A stretch of 64,000 nucleotides of DNA, from assembly GCA_934486915.1 (NCBI GenBank), contig CAKSRC010000002.1, positions 1 through 64,000 on the forward strand, given 5' to 3'. Origin of the DNA: an uncultured Eubacteriales bacterium. Lineage in GTDB: Bacteria > Bacillota > Clostridia > Oscillospirales > Acutalibacteraceae. The position numbers were made by a program, and so were the translations under genes. Within the stretch, counting starts at the first letter, position 1. Each line of letters opens with the position of its first letter. Shown here piece by piece: positions 54,144 to 62,694 of the stretch. A model generated the notes under the pieces. That model ran no database searches. It was not told the origin of the DNA and saw nothing but the letters and a program-made list of their open reading frames with translations.

Positions 54144-55385
54144 TTGGAAATAGTCAACAACTTTTTATATTCTATTAAAAATATTATATCTTCTTCCGGG
54201 ATTTACAGTCTTACTTGGCAGAACTATGTTATGATGGCAATTGCAGGAATATTAATATATTTAGCTATCGCAAAAAAATTTGAACCTCTTCTTTTGCTTC
54301 CCATTGCTTTTGGAATGCTTTTAGTAAATCTATGCCCCGGAATCATGGCTCCTTCTCGTATTGATATGCAGCTTGTATCCCAATATATGGCCGAACACGG
54401 TGGTAATGCCGCTTCCTATCCTATTACTAATATCAACGGTCTGGATTATTACCAAATTCCTACAAACGGTGGGTTACTTTATTATCTCTATCAAGGAGTA
54501 AAGCTGGGAATTTATCCTCCACTTATATTCTTAGGTATCGGCGTTATGACCGACTTTGGTCCACTTATTGCTAATCCTAAAAGTTTTTTATTGGGTGCAG
54601 CAGCCCAACTTGGTATTTTTGTAACCTTTATAGGTGCTATACTATTAAAATTTTCACCGTCTCAAGCAGGATCTATTTCAATAATCGGCGGTGCGGACGG
54701 ACCAACGGCAATATTTGTTACGTCGAAACTGGCTCCTGAACTTTTGGGACCAATAGCTGTTGCGGCATATTCATATATGGCGCTCGTCCCAATTATTCAG
54801 CCCCCCATAATGAGGGCCTTAACAACAAAAAAAGAACGCAGTGTAGTTATGGAGCAACTAAGACCTGTCTCAAGGTTGGAGAAATTACTTTTCCCAATAA
54901 TAGTAACTATACTGTCTGCCTTAATTTTACCAGATTCAACTCCACTTATAGGTATGCTCATGCTTGGAAACATATTTAGAGAAAGCGGCGTAGTTGAAAG
55001 AATCTCCAAAACAGCTCAAAATGAACTTATGAATATCATAACTATATTCCTTGGTGTCACAGTTGGTGCAACTGCTATAGGCAATGTATTTTTAAATGTT
55101 CAAACGCTATCTATAATTGCCCTTGGTTTATTTGCATTTTGTGTTGGTACCGCGGGCGGTGTACTATTTGGAAAACTAATGTATAAATTTACCGGTGGTA
55201 AAGTCAACCCTTTAATAGGATCCGCGGGAGTATCGGCAGTACCTATGGCTGCAAGAGTTGCGCAAAAGGTTGGTCAAGAGGAAAACCCATCTAACTTCTT
55301 ACTAATGCACGCTATGGGACCAAATGTCGCAGGAGTTATCGGTTCAGCGGTAGCTGCAGGAGTTTTAATAAGTATACTTGGATAA
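54144..55385 (+). CDS. Sodium ion-translocating decarboxylase subunit beta (OadB/GcdB type)
   Basis: A multispan membrane protein of 413 residues that couples decarboxylation of a carboxybiotin group to Na+ export. The key blocks are present: GVMTDFGPLIANP (133-145), GGADGPTAIF (182-191, with the Na+-binding Asp) and AAYSYMALVPIIQPPIMRAL (207-226). Start is TTG 54144 with GGGG 8 bases before. The carboxyltransferase and biotin carrier are not in the window, so substrate (oxaloacetate, glutaconyl-CoA or methylmalonyl-CoA) is unknown. It is the last bacterial gene before the prophage. Confidence 0.92.
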   Translation: MEIVNNFLYSIKNIISSSGIYSLTWQNYVMMAIAGILIYLAIAKKFEPLLLLPIAFGMLLVNLCPGIMAPSRIDMQLVSQYMAEHGGNAASYPITNINGLDYYQIPTNGGLLYYLYQGVKLGIYPPLIFLGIGVMTDFGPLIANPKSFLLGAAAQLGIFVTFIGAILLKFSPSQAGSISIIGGADGPTAIFVTSKLAPELLGPIAVAAYSYMALVPIIQPPIMRALTTKKERSVVMEQLRPVSRLEKLLFPIIVTILSALILPDSTPLIGMLMLGNIFRESGVVERISKTAQNELMNIITIFLGVTVGATAIGNVFLNVQTLSIIALGLFAFCVGTAGGVLFGKLMYKFTGGKVNPLIGSAGVSAVPMAARVAQKVGQEENPSNFLLMHAMGPNVAGVIGSAVAAGVLISILG

Positions 55386-55467
55386 AAATATTTATGACCA
55401 ATTAATTTAAGAGAGTTCCCTAATTATGAAAATCTATTAATTATCAAGTTATATCGAGTAAAAGAAG

Positions 55468-55500
55468 TACCACCCACATAAAAGTAGGGTGGTATTTCTT
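55468..55500 (+). terminator. Terminator of the OadG/OadB unit
   Basis: TACCACCC (55468-55475) pairs with GGGTGGTA (55487-55494), followed by TTTCTTTTATT. Confidence 0.85.
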
Positions 55501-55514
55501 TTATTATAATAACA

Positions 55515-55540
55515 AACGACCGGCGTACACGTCGGTCGTT
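55515..55540 (-). terminator. Terminator of the prophage tail operon
   Basis: AACGACCG (55515-55522) pairs with CGGTCGTT (55533-55540). On the minus strand it is followed by TGTTATTATAA. It lies directly after the tail fibre gene, opposite to the oadB terminator, and marks the left limit of the prophage module. Confidence 0.75.
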
Positions 55541-55578
55541 AACTAAAGGTTTTATCGAAATTGAAACTTGTTGTTTAA

Positions 55579-56067
55579 TTACCCAAAAGCAACGCAAAAA
55601 TATTGCTTGCCGGATTGATTTAAATTCATAAATGGTCCTGTCGACGGCACACTTTGGCTTTGGCGAAGTGTAAGTGTGTTATCGTTTAACGACATACCGG
55701 AAGTTCCTCCATAACCTTCGCCGTAGCATACTCCCCCATTACAAATCATACAGTTGTTGGTTTTATCAAACTCCTCAAATGGAGTTCCAACCAAATAAAC
55801 AATGACAAACTTAGGGACTATATCTAAGGTATGATTTTTTACTGCTTCCCCATTTCCTGCTAAAGTAATAAAGGAAATACGACTTGATTCCAGTTTAACC
55901 CTGTCAGCAGCCGAAAGGTGTACATTGGTATCTGTTGTATGAGCATTAATCGTACTGTCCAAAATCTCATTATCACTTACAAAATCTTCTCTTTTTGGCT
56001 TATCTGTCCCCAACCAACTATTCAAATGTAAATTTTGTGTTTTATTATTTGTAGGCATTTTATTCAC
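55579..56067 (-). CDS. Phage tail fibre-like protein
   Basis: A 162-residue protein with the usual tail-fibre start TQNLHLNSWLGTDKPKREDF then a DTNVHLSAADRVKLES stretch, often found before the fibre shaft. The C-terminal half is beta-rich (Gly, Ser, Thr) and probably forms the tip. It is much shorter than typical fibres. It is last in the operon, just before the terminator; no lysis gene follows. Confidence 0.65.
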   Translation of the reverse strand: MNKMPTNNKTQNLHLNSWLGTDKPKREDFVSDNEILDSTINAHTTDTNVHLSAADRVKLESSRISFITLAGNGEAVKNHTLDIVPKFVIVYLVGTPFEEFDKTNNCMICNGGVCYGEGYGGTSGMSLNDNTLTLRQSQSVPSTGPFMNLNQSGKQYFCVAFG

Positions 56068-56071
56068 TCCC

Positions 56072-56632
56072 TTAAGTATCTATTTCATTCCATGTCAAAT
56101 CTTTTTGATCAATTTGATTGAAAGTATAATCATTTTCATTTATTTTATCCCAGCTAAGGTCTCTAAAGTCGAAAGTACAGTTCAAATGTGCGGGTAAAAA
56201 TGATTGAATTTCACTTATTGCATCCTTTTTTTGTTGTTCACTTTCAAAACTGTTATTACAATTAAAATCAAAACTCATTTTGCCTTCATTTTCTATTATG
56301 TAACCATCGATACTGCATGCTTTGGCTGCTTCTTCAATCTTTATTTTCGTATAATCATTTGACGTTATTTTGTATCTATACATAAGCCTTTGTCTTCTTT
56401 CTTTTGTAGAAAGCAAAGTCTTTAAGTATCCAAATAATCCTTCTCTAAACTCTATACCATATGTTGCTGCCGTACTTATAAAGCACTCTTGTTCAGCTTC
56501 TTCAATTTCTGCCTCTAAAATTTCTAATCCCTTAGCATATGCGGAAAGTTCAGCATTCAATATAGTACCGCTTTGAAGATTATAAATTCCTAAAGGTTTA
56601 AGCTTAGATTTTAATGAAGTTAATGTGTTCAA
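56072..56632 (-). CDS. DUF2313/YmfQ-like phage tail protein
   Basis: Baseplate-to-fibre adaptor of 186 residues from TTG 56632; GAGGGGAG lies 12 bases before, inside the baseplate J end. The longer reading to 56677 would overlap baseplate J by 37 bases. The sequence contains the EFREGLFGYL and RRQRLMYRYKI blocks typical of this family. Confidence 0.68.
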   Translation of the reverse strand: MNTLTSLKSKLKPLGIYNLQSGTILNAELSAYAKGLEILEAEIEEAEQECFISTAATYGIEFREGLFGYLKTLLSTKERRQRLMYRYKITSNDYTKIKIEEAAKACSIDGYIIENEGKMSFDFNCNNSFESEQQKKDAISEIQSFLPAHLNCTFDFRDLSWDKINENDYTFNQIDQKDLTWNEIDT

Positions 56633-56640
56633 TTTTATTC

Positions 56641-57705
56641 TCAGCTCCCCTCGGCGACAGTTACAGTCCCACTGCAAACAAGTTCATCACTATCTGCATT
56701 ATAATCTGATGAACCTGAATGGAATCTATAATTCTTAACACCCTCAATATTAAATATATAACTCCCAAGTTCAGCTAAAAGATATGGTTGTCCTATTTTT
56801 AAAGAGGCTAAATAGTTATTTATTACACTTTCACATTCATCACTTATATCACTAAATTTATAACCATCCTTAGGATATAAATATACACTTACATTCTTTG
56901 ATATAATATCCGGTGCTTTTACCTTAACATCTACGTTTACTTCTTTTAGTGCACTTAATTCATTATTTATAGCTTGCATCCTTGTACTGCTAAGCACTCC
57001 GCCTTTAGCTGCAACATATATATCTACAGTTCCATTTCCTCGTGCCCTTGGCACAACACTTGCTGAGTATACATCGTTATATTTTAATGCGCAATCCCTA
57101 TAAAATGCTGCATTTGTGCCATTTGGGATATTTCTATAACTTTCAATAAGTCTTGCCCTTAGCTCATCATCAGATTCTTGATCCGACCCGCCAACAAATG
57201 CAAGCTTATTTGTAACTTCAGTAACTGCAGTCGGTGGTGTCACCATAACTGTTATAGTTTCAGCTAGAGTATTGAATTCTGCACCCGGAGATTCTGCCTC
57301 TGCAGCTACGTCAACTGAAAGGGTATCGGCTGAAAGGGTAACAGGTTCCAAAGTAACATATCTCAATCCGTCAGCCCCGGGTGTAGCACAAACCGTGCCC
57401 GCAGGAATTGTTACATCATAATAAATTATTCTCACTCGTGAAAACGTAAGTACCCCTCTGGCTTTTGTTGCTGACTTACGAGTAATTCCTCTTTGTTGAG
57501 CATGAAGATCCAGTTGTTCTGCAGTAGCTGTCTGCGGAAACATTTGCTTTTTTAACCAATTTAAGTTTGTCACTTCGGAAAAGATTGCACCTGCTAATAC
57601 CTTTAACCTTATTCCTATATCAGAAGCATCATCTGCATCAAACCCTGCAAGAGTTTTAAACTCATTTTGCATAGAACTTAATATTTCTTCATATGTTTTA
57701 CTCAC
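56641..57705 (-). CDS. Baseplate J/gp47 family protein (XkdT-like)
   Basis: Baseplate wedge protein, 354 residues. Typical blocks: LDLHAQQRGITRKSATKARG near 62-81, GADGLRYVT and GGSDQESDDELRARLIESY, and VPRARGNGTVDIYV. It connects the hub to the tail fibres. It overlaps its neighbours by four bases on the upstream side (57702-57705). Confidence 0.92.
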   Translation of the reverse strand: MSKTYEEILSSMQNEFKTLAGFDADDASDIGIRLKVLAGAIFSEVTNLNWLKKQMFPQTATAEQLDLHAQQRGITRKSATKARGVLTFSRVRIIYYDVTIPAGTVCATPGADGLRYVTLEPVTLSADTLSVDVAAEAESPGAEFNTLAETITVMVTPPTAVTEVTNKLAFVGGSDQESDDELRARLIESYRNIPNGTNAAFYRDCALKYNDVYSASVVPRARGNGTVDIYVAAKGGVLSSTRMQAINNELSALKEVNVDVKVKAPDIISKNVSVYLYPKDGYKFSDISDECESVINNYLASLKIGQPYLLAELGSYIFNIEGVKNYRFHSGSSDYNADSDELVCSGTVTVAEGS

Positions 57706-58049
57706 AATAAAATCTCCACCTCTTCTTTATTATTATTTATAGAAAGAAGCACGTTGAGTTTTAGATTTTCTGAACTATCAGTAAGTTTTATACTAATATC
57801 TTCAACCTCTATCTCCCTCATATCAGCCAGTGCCTCTTTTACCATTATAATCGCTTGATTTTTTATATCCTTGTTTGTATTTTTAAGGGTATATAAATCG
57901 CTTCCTAAATCCTTATCATATATAAAGCTGCCCTTTTTTACTGTCAATCGTATCAATACTCTTTGAAGAAGTTCTTTAATACCCGAAATTGCAATTGGTT
58001 TTCCAGTTGTTCCTAAGTAAAAATCTCCGTCTTTAAGTGCGGTATCCAT
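57702..58049 (-). CDS. DUF2634 phage protein (XkdS-like, gp25 type)
   Basis: Baseplate wedge protein of 115 residues with the gp25-like LQRVLIRLTVKKGSFIYDKD and LGSDLYTL segments. Start is ATG 58049 with AGGAG 7 bases before. A GTG at 58055 inside the ribosome site is unlikely. Confidence 0.82.
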   Translation of the reverse strand: MDTALKDGDFYLGTTGKPIAISGIKELLQRVLIRLTVKKGSFIYDKDLGSDLYTLKNTNKDIKNQAIIMVKEALADMREIEVEDISIKLTDSSENLKLNVLLSINNNKEEVEILL

Positions 58050-58066
58050 AAACACACTCCTTTTTG

Positions 58067-58399
58067 TTATACTTCAACACCATTAATTAAAACTTTGCCA
58101 TCGTTTTTAAGTGTAATGCTGGCTCCTCCTGAAGAATAAAGCATAAGTTCACCTGGCTTAAGGTTTTTATTATCCATTATTACCCCGGTACATACATAGC
58201 CATTTTGTACGGGGATAATAACCGTTTTGTCTCCATCTACAGGAACATATGATATTCCTCTTGGAGCTATGTTGTAAATTTCTCTATACTCACTGCTATT
58301 TTGTACATTAACAGTTTGCGAGGTTGAATATGTAACTTCACCTTCTAGATTCTCTCTTGCATAACTGTTTGATTTTGCAATTTTTTTAGAGATCCACAT
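58067..58399 (-). CDS. DUF2577 phage protein (XkdR-like)
   Basis: Small beta-rich protein of 110 residues that sits between XkdQ and XkdS in PBSX-type phages. It contains ENLEGEVTYSTSQTVN, IAPRGISYVPVDGDKTVIIP and a C-terminal GKVLINGVEV, which resemble a baseplate spike-type beta repeat. Confidence 0.7.
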   Translation of the reverse strand: MWISKKIAKSNSYARENLEGEVTYSTSQTVNVQNSSEYREIYNIAPRGISYVPVDGDKTVIIPVQNGYVCTGVIMDNKNLKPGELMLYSSGGASITLKNDGKVLINGVEV

Positions 58400-59340
58400 T
58401 ACTCTTCCCCCTTCACCATAACTATTTTTGTTTTTTCTCCACTGCTGTCAAGCTGATAATTTATTTTTACAATATTTAGATTGTCAATATCCCCTAAGAT
58501 ATCATCACATACCTTTATTTTTTGAGAAATTACAAACGGCACAAGTCCTATACATTCAGCGGTTATACGTTTATATTTTCTCCTTCCTTTCTTTATAGTC
58601 TCTTCTCCCAAAGAAATCGGCGTTCTTTTATCATTTGTAAAATTTAGATATCGCTTTCTTTTAATTCCATTTATAAGCGCACTATCATCTGCAATCCTTG
58701 TATCATAGACAGCATCCTTACCTGTTCTTATAAAGACTTCTGATATTAGGTTATAACGGCTTACATCTTCTTTTATACTGAAATAATGAATTTCATTATC
58801 TCTATTACTTAAAATTGTATTTGATTTATTATAATTTCTTGATGTTGCATCAATTATATAATCATCTATAACTATAGGGACCGTATTTAAATAGGTACTG
58901 CAGTACTCCTTTAAAACATCCCACTCACTCATGCCCTTTGATACTGTAAATGTATTGGTAAATGCCTTATTATCCCCTCTAAGTTCTGAAAATCCGTATT
59001 TTTTTATATGCCTATCAAAAATAATTTTGAGTGATGGATTTTGATATGTTTGAGGCAACGCCTCATTATCAATAAGAAGAGCAGCCTTATTTCTTGCATA
59101 TATTTTTAAAGCCAATCCACTGTCACTTATTTCAGTTATTTGCTCATCTATATTGCCGCTAAATATCATAACATCATCTAAAAAAACTTTTACATCTTTA
59201 AATTCGTCAAACCTTTTATCAATAGGAAAAACAGCCGTTAAATCGTCGGCGGGAGTGTCCTCTTCTTTATTAATAGAAACCAGGTATGGGTCTTTAAGTT
59301 CAATGACTTTATTTTTCACAGTCTTAAATTTAAACTTCAC
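58399..59340 (-). CDS. XkdQ/YqbQ-like baseplate hub protein
   Basis: A 313-residue hub protein of the gpD/gp27-like fold. It begins FKFKTVKNKVIELKDPYLVS and has the typical PADDLTAVFP, YARNKAALLIDNEA and LKEYCSTYLNT blocks. It overlaps the LysM gene by four bases and touches the DUF2577 gene by one base. Confidence 0.8.
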   Translation of the reverse strand: MKFKFKTVKNKVIELKDPYLVSINKEEDTPADDLTAVFPIDKRFDEFKDVKVFLDDVMIFSGNIDEQITEISDSGLALKIYARNKAALLIDNEALPQTYQNPSLKIIFDRHIKKYGFSELRGDNKAFTNTFTVSKGMSEWDVLKEYCSTYLNTVPIVIDDYIIDATSRNYNKSNTILSNRDNEIHYFSIKEDVSRYNLISEVFIRTGKDAVYDTRIADDSALINGIKRKRYLNFTNDKRTPISLGEETIKKGRRKYKRITAECIGLVPFVISQKIKVCDDILGDIDNLNIVKINYQLDSSGEKTKIVMVKGEE

Positions 59341-59864
59341 CTAAGCACCACCTTTTGTCCCTTTGCAAGATAATCCGGCCTTTTTATCTCCGGATTCAAA
59401 TCCATTAGACTTGATACGCTCATGTTATATTTATAAGCTATATCCCAAAGGTTTTGCCCTTCATTTGCTATATAATATTTATTTGAAAGATCCATTATTG
59501 TATCTTGAGGTTCCTCTATTTTCTCCCAAAATTCAAATGTGTAAGTCAAACAATTTTCAGCCGCATTTCCAAGCATATTTAAATATTTAAAACTTGCCAA
59601 AAACGGTTGTGTATTTGGAAGCTTCAAATATCCCTCTTCATTGGATAAATAAAGATCTCTTAGTTCTTTGTATTCATCTAAAAAATTATCCCCAAAAAAT
59701 TCGCCTACACCCTTAACAATTCTCTTGCCACGTCCTAAATTTTGCAATAAATTTGGAGCAAATGGAATAGCATAATCTTTTATGTTTTTTTCTTCTTCTA
59801 TTGATAATTTCTTAGGGTTATTCTTCCAAACATAGTCTTTATAACTCATCTTTTCTAAATTCAT
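59337..59864 (-). CDS. LysM-domain tail hub protein (XkdP-like)
   Basis: A 175-residue protein with a C-terminal LysM domain (about 128-175, YYIANEGQNLWDIAYKYNMS) that binds the tail hub and, in related systems, connects tape measure and baseplate. In PBSX-type phages the tape-measure gene lies immediately upstream; here a 93-residue gene is found there. Confidence 0.82.
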   Translation of the reverse strand: MNLEKMSYKDYVWKNNPKKLSIEEEKNIKDYAIPFAPNLLQNLGRGKRIVKGVGEFFGDNFLDEYKELRDLYLSNEEGYLKLPNTQPFLASFKYLNMLGNAAENCLTYTFEFWEKIEEPQDTIMDLSNKYYIANEGQNLWDIAYKYNMSVSSLMDLNPEIKRPDYLAKGQKVVLR

Positions 59865-60142
59865 AACACGACACCTCCAAAATCGTTTTCAAATGAACTT
59901 GAATACCTTCTTGAATCTCTTTCAAAGATATCAGAAATTTGTTCCGCATCGAAGACTTCGTATTTAGGAGCATTATTTTTATATGTATCAAAAGAAAAGT
60001 TGTTTTCTTCTGCATAAATACTTCTTTCTTGATAACTTACTTGGGACTTTATTTTAGGTATAAAAGTAATTTTTTTAGGTCTATTTTTAATTGCCGCTTT
60101 CCTATTTTTTTCAAACACTTCATTAAATATCTTCAACTGCAC
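59861..60142 (-). CDS. Small unrecognised protein in the tape-measure position
   Basis: A basic then acidic 93-residue protein that I cannot assign. Residues 1-30 are rich in Lys, and the end contains QISDIFERDSRRY. It occupies the place where a tape-measure gene of 700-1300 codons would stand in PBSX-type phages. I use GTG 60142, 5 bases behind AGGAG; GTG 60148 and TTG 60136 are also in frame. It overlaps the LysM gene by four bases. Confidence 0.5.
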   Translation of the reverse strand: MQLKIFNEVFEKNRKAAIKNRPKKITFIPKIKSQVSYQERSIYAEENNFSFDTYKNNAPKYEVFDAEQISDIFERDSRRYSSSFENDFGGVVL

Positions 60143-60344
60143 TTTCACTCCTTTTTATAAACTCATCCTCGTCAAAACTTAAATTGATGCCTTCCTCATC
60201 ATAGACTCCCTCTTGGTCAAGAAGCATATTAATATAGCAGTAAATGTAATCTCCCTCACACATTTTTCTTGCATCTTCTGAAGTAGGAAGGACCCCAAAA
60301 TTCTTTAAAACCTCGAAACAAATTCTTTCTCTTGGAGAATTTAG
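60123..60344 (-). CDS. -1 frameshift extension of the tail assembly chaperone
   Basis: In the -1 frame after the slippery site, 73 codons stay open from 60344 to a stop at 60123-60125 and read like real protein (LNSPRERICFEVLKNFGVLP at the start; acidic towards the end). There is no ATG with ribosome site at its beginning, and the run directly follows the chaperone stop. The fused protein would be about 202 residues. Contractile and siphophage chaperones are often made in this two-form way. Confidence 0.75.
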   Translation of the reverse strand, partial: LNSPRERICFEVLKNFGVLPTSEDARKMCEGDYIYCYINMLLDQEGVYDEEGINLSFDEDEFIKRSESAVEDI

Positions 60345-60730
60345 TTTTTTTTTAGCTTATATAACATTTTAGGTGTAAGCTTATCAAAACTCAAAAACCT
60401 CTTTTGAACCTCATTATACTTATTTGCAATTCTTAAAAGTTCCTCGGGAGTAAGAACCGACAAAGCATTAAAAGCATCCTTAAAAACGCGATTGTCATTC
60501 TTATCATATACGCAAAATGATGCTAAAGCCGCATTTTCGGTTACAGATTTAGAGATTCTTTGGTCTGCCCCATCAGCTATAAGTTTTTCTACAAGGGTCC
60601 TTGATTCACTTTCACATAAAATCGCTTCATAAACTGACATTAAATTAATGTAAAATATTCCTGATAAAAGCTCTATAGGCTCTCTTATAAACTTTCCTCC
60701 AAGAAGTTGATTTTTCAGTTTATTATTCAT
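60341..60730 (-). CDS. Tail assembly chaperone, short form (XkdN-like)
   Basis: A 129-residue helical protein at the place of XkdN between tube and tape measure. Recognised mainly from position, length, LTPEELLRIANKYNEVQKRF and the frameshift arrangement. It probably coats the tape measure during tail assembly. It overlaps the tube gene by four bases. Confidence 0.72.
   Translation of the reverse strand: MNNKLKNQLLGGKFIREPIELLSGIFYINLMSVYEAILCESESRTLVEKLIADGADQRISKSVTENAALASFCVYDKNDNRVFKDAFNALSVLTPEELLRIANKYNEVQKRFLSFDKLTPKMLYKLKKN
60344..60350 (-). promoter_or_regulatory. Programmed -1 ribosomal frameshift site A AAA AAC
   Basis: The minus strand has nine A then C (60353-60344), so codons AAA AAC just before the chaperone stop TAA (60343-60341) can slip back one base. 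The site is in the correct phase (X XXY YYZ) and leads into the open frame described separately. Confidence 0.8.
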
Positions 60731-61119
60731 TGTAAAATCTCCATCCTTTTCGCAGCTATAATTTCTACATCCTCTAAGACAGTATCATTTAAAGATGCCG
60801 ATTCTTTTATGTTTGCCCATTCACACCCAGAATAGATTATTCTTCTATCCGGTTTTACTATTACAACATTAAAATTATGTAAATTAAAGAAATTTATATC
60901 CAAACAAGAGTTTCCATCGTAATACATATAAACTCTTGATAAATTTAAAATATGTTTTATCCTTCCTGATACAGTTCCTACAGGCTCACTCTGACCAAAT
61001 GCTTCAATATAGCGACTGCTTTGACTTGATTGCGCCTTATAACTTTCTACAACCGCCAATTTTTGGCCATTGACTTCTATATATATATCTTGACTTGTTG
61101 GGAACACAACTTTAAGCAT
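60727..61119 (-). CDS. Tail tube protein (XkdM-like)
   Basis: A 130-residue beta-rich protein immediately downstream of the sheath gene, the normal place for the tail tube. Features such as SRYIEAFGQSEPVGT and IIYSGCEWANIKESASLND fit XkdM-type tubes moderately; position is the main support. Confidence 0.6.
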   Translation of the reverse strand: MLKVVFPTSQDIYIEVNGQKLAVVESYKAQSSQSSRYIEAFGQSEPVGTVSGRIKHILNLSRVYMYYDGNSCLDINFFNLHNFNVVIVKPDRRIIYSGCEWANIKESASLNDTVLEDVEIIAAKRMEILQ

Positions 61120-61132
61120 AATTCATTCACCT

Positions 61133-62188
61133 CTAAACCTTAATGTTGGCGGAAATTACAATTTGATTTAATCCTTTTGATACACTAAATGACACTTCAA
61201 TAATACATACAGTTTCATCAGTCGCTGATACTGATACCTTGGGTGCCTTATAGGACTCTATTACTTGGGCTTCAACGTATTCTTGAAGTTTTACAATTGT
61301 TTGTGTTTCCAAGGAATTTCTTGTTGTCAAATTATTTTTAGAACCTAAAATATTACTTTTAAGCATATTTCTAAGTCCTGGTATAACTTCATCTACTATT
61401 AAAATTGTATTTATATCTTTAAATGTAGTATCAGATACATTATCAGTTGTAGTTTTGGACGTTACAAGTCTTATAATCTCCGATTCATTTAAAATAGTTT
61501 CCAGTGGAGTTATACCGTTTGTTATATATGTGTCTACAGTATCCTCATCTAAATTTTTAGATATACTCAATATCCCGCTTAGAGTATTTGCATTAAACGA
61601 GTAGGTTGGATCGCTGTTTGCCGAAATCATTCCTGCTATAGCTGCAGTAACCAAACATCCTGATAACTCGTTTAAATTTTCATCTAATGGATTTTGAGCT
61701 GTCAATATCATTCTTTCGCAGTTAATACTTGATGCCCAATTTGTTACACTACTTATATTCTCATATGATCCATAGGCTGCTATGCCCAATCTTTCTTTTT
61801 GATTTTGTGATGCGTTCAATACACTTGCCTTTAAAAGTGCATGTACATCATTGCTCGTACTGTCACAAATAACAGTGTATACATCACTTTGACTCTCCAA
61901 GACATTAAATGCAGCTTGATAATCAGCTTCTTCACCTGTTCCTGCAGAAACCGCAACTACTTTTAGTGCCCCGTTTAAAAGAGCTATCCTGCAAAGTTCA
62001 TACATATCATCATCAGTTCCAAATATTGTCTTGGCATCACTCGTTCTTGTAATAGTATAGGCCACATTTGCTTTGACACTGCTAAGTCCTACTATTCCAA
62101 CAGCTTTTCCTCTTCCACTTGACCATATAATTCCCGATGTATCATAATCCGAATAAACTCCGGGCCTCTGCCTAGCAGTTATTGACAT
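61133..62188 (-). CDS. Tail sheath protein (XkdK-like)
   Basis: Contractile sheath subunit of 351 residues. It begins with the RQRPGVYSDYDTS block found at the start of many phage sheaths, has the VDTYITNGI type middle and ends in a beta-strand segment (SFSVSKGLNQIVISANIKV) that interlocks neighbouring subunits. It shows that the particle is contractile, so the module is a myophage or R-type tailocin. Confidence 0.9.
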   Translation of the reverse strand: MSITARQRPGVYSDYDTSGIIWSSGRGKAVGIVGLSSVKANVAYTITRTSDAKTIFGTDDDMYELCRIALLNGALKVVAVSAGTGEEADYQAAFNVLESQSDVYTVICDSTSNDVHALLKASVLNASQNQKERLGIAAYGSYENISSVTNWASSINCERMILTAQNPLDENLNELSGCLVTAAIAGMISANSDPTYSFNANTLSGILSISKNLDEDTVDTYITNGITPLETILNESEIIRLVTSKTTTDNVSDTTFKDINTILIVDEVIPGLRNMLKSNILGSKNNLTTRNSLETQTIVKLQEYVEAQVIESYKAPKVSVSATDETVCIIEVSFSVSKGLNQIVISANIKV

Positions 62189-62673
62189 TAAATTTCCCCC
62201 TTTACCTCAATATTACTTATCACCATTTCTTCCGGTTCATTTCCTATAAACACATTCATCTTCAAAAAGCAGTCTAAGTAATATGCATCAGAATTTTTAT
62301 CAAATGCAACTTCCTTACAACTAACTTTATTGATTCTATTGAAGTTATTATCTAAAAATAAACAATCGAACATTTTAGAAAAAATTTCAGAACATTTTTC
62401 GCCCTCTGTGGTCTTGGGAGAATAAATTCTAAGGTTAATTGTTACTATACAATTTTTCCCATAAAGTTCATTGCCATTTTCTTTGCCTAAGAAATTTCCA
62501 AATGCTCCATAAGAAGAATCAACCGACGAAACACCTATCGCTACATAAGGGTTCCTTATTGGATTTGGGTGAGGCGAGGATCTATATGAATTTATAAAAT
62601 TAATGTCCTCAAGCGATGTATCTGCTGATAATTTGCTTTTTATACTCTCTACAATTTCATCAAATATTCCCAT
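62188..62673 (-). CDS. Phage neck/tail completion protein
   Basis: A 161-residue protein directly upstream of the sheath, the place of XkdJ-type neck or tail terminator proteins. ATG 62673 follows GAAGGG by about 8 bases, preferred over GTG 62682. Function from position only. Confidence 0.55.
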   Translation of the reverse strand: MGIFDEIVESIKSKLSADTSLEDINFINSYRSSPHPNPIRNPYVAIGVSSVDSSYGAFGNFLGKENGNELYGKNCIVTINLRIYSPKTTEGEKCSEIFSKMFDCLFLDNNFNRINKVSCKEVAFDKNSDAYYLDCFLKMNVFIGNEPEEMVISNIEVKGEI

Positions 62674-62694
62674 ATTATCCACCCTTCGTGCTTT

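Noticed and set aside
55386..55578. Attachment site at the prophage edge
   Set aside because: Two terminator hairpins explain the inverted repeats, and no second copy of a direct repeat can be seen within the window.
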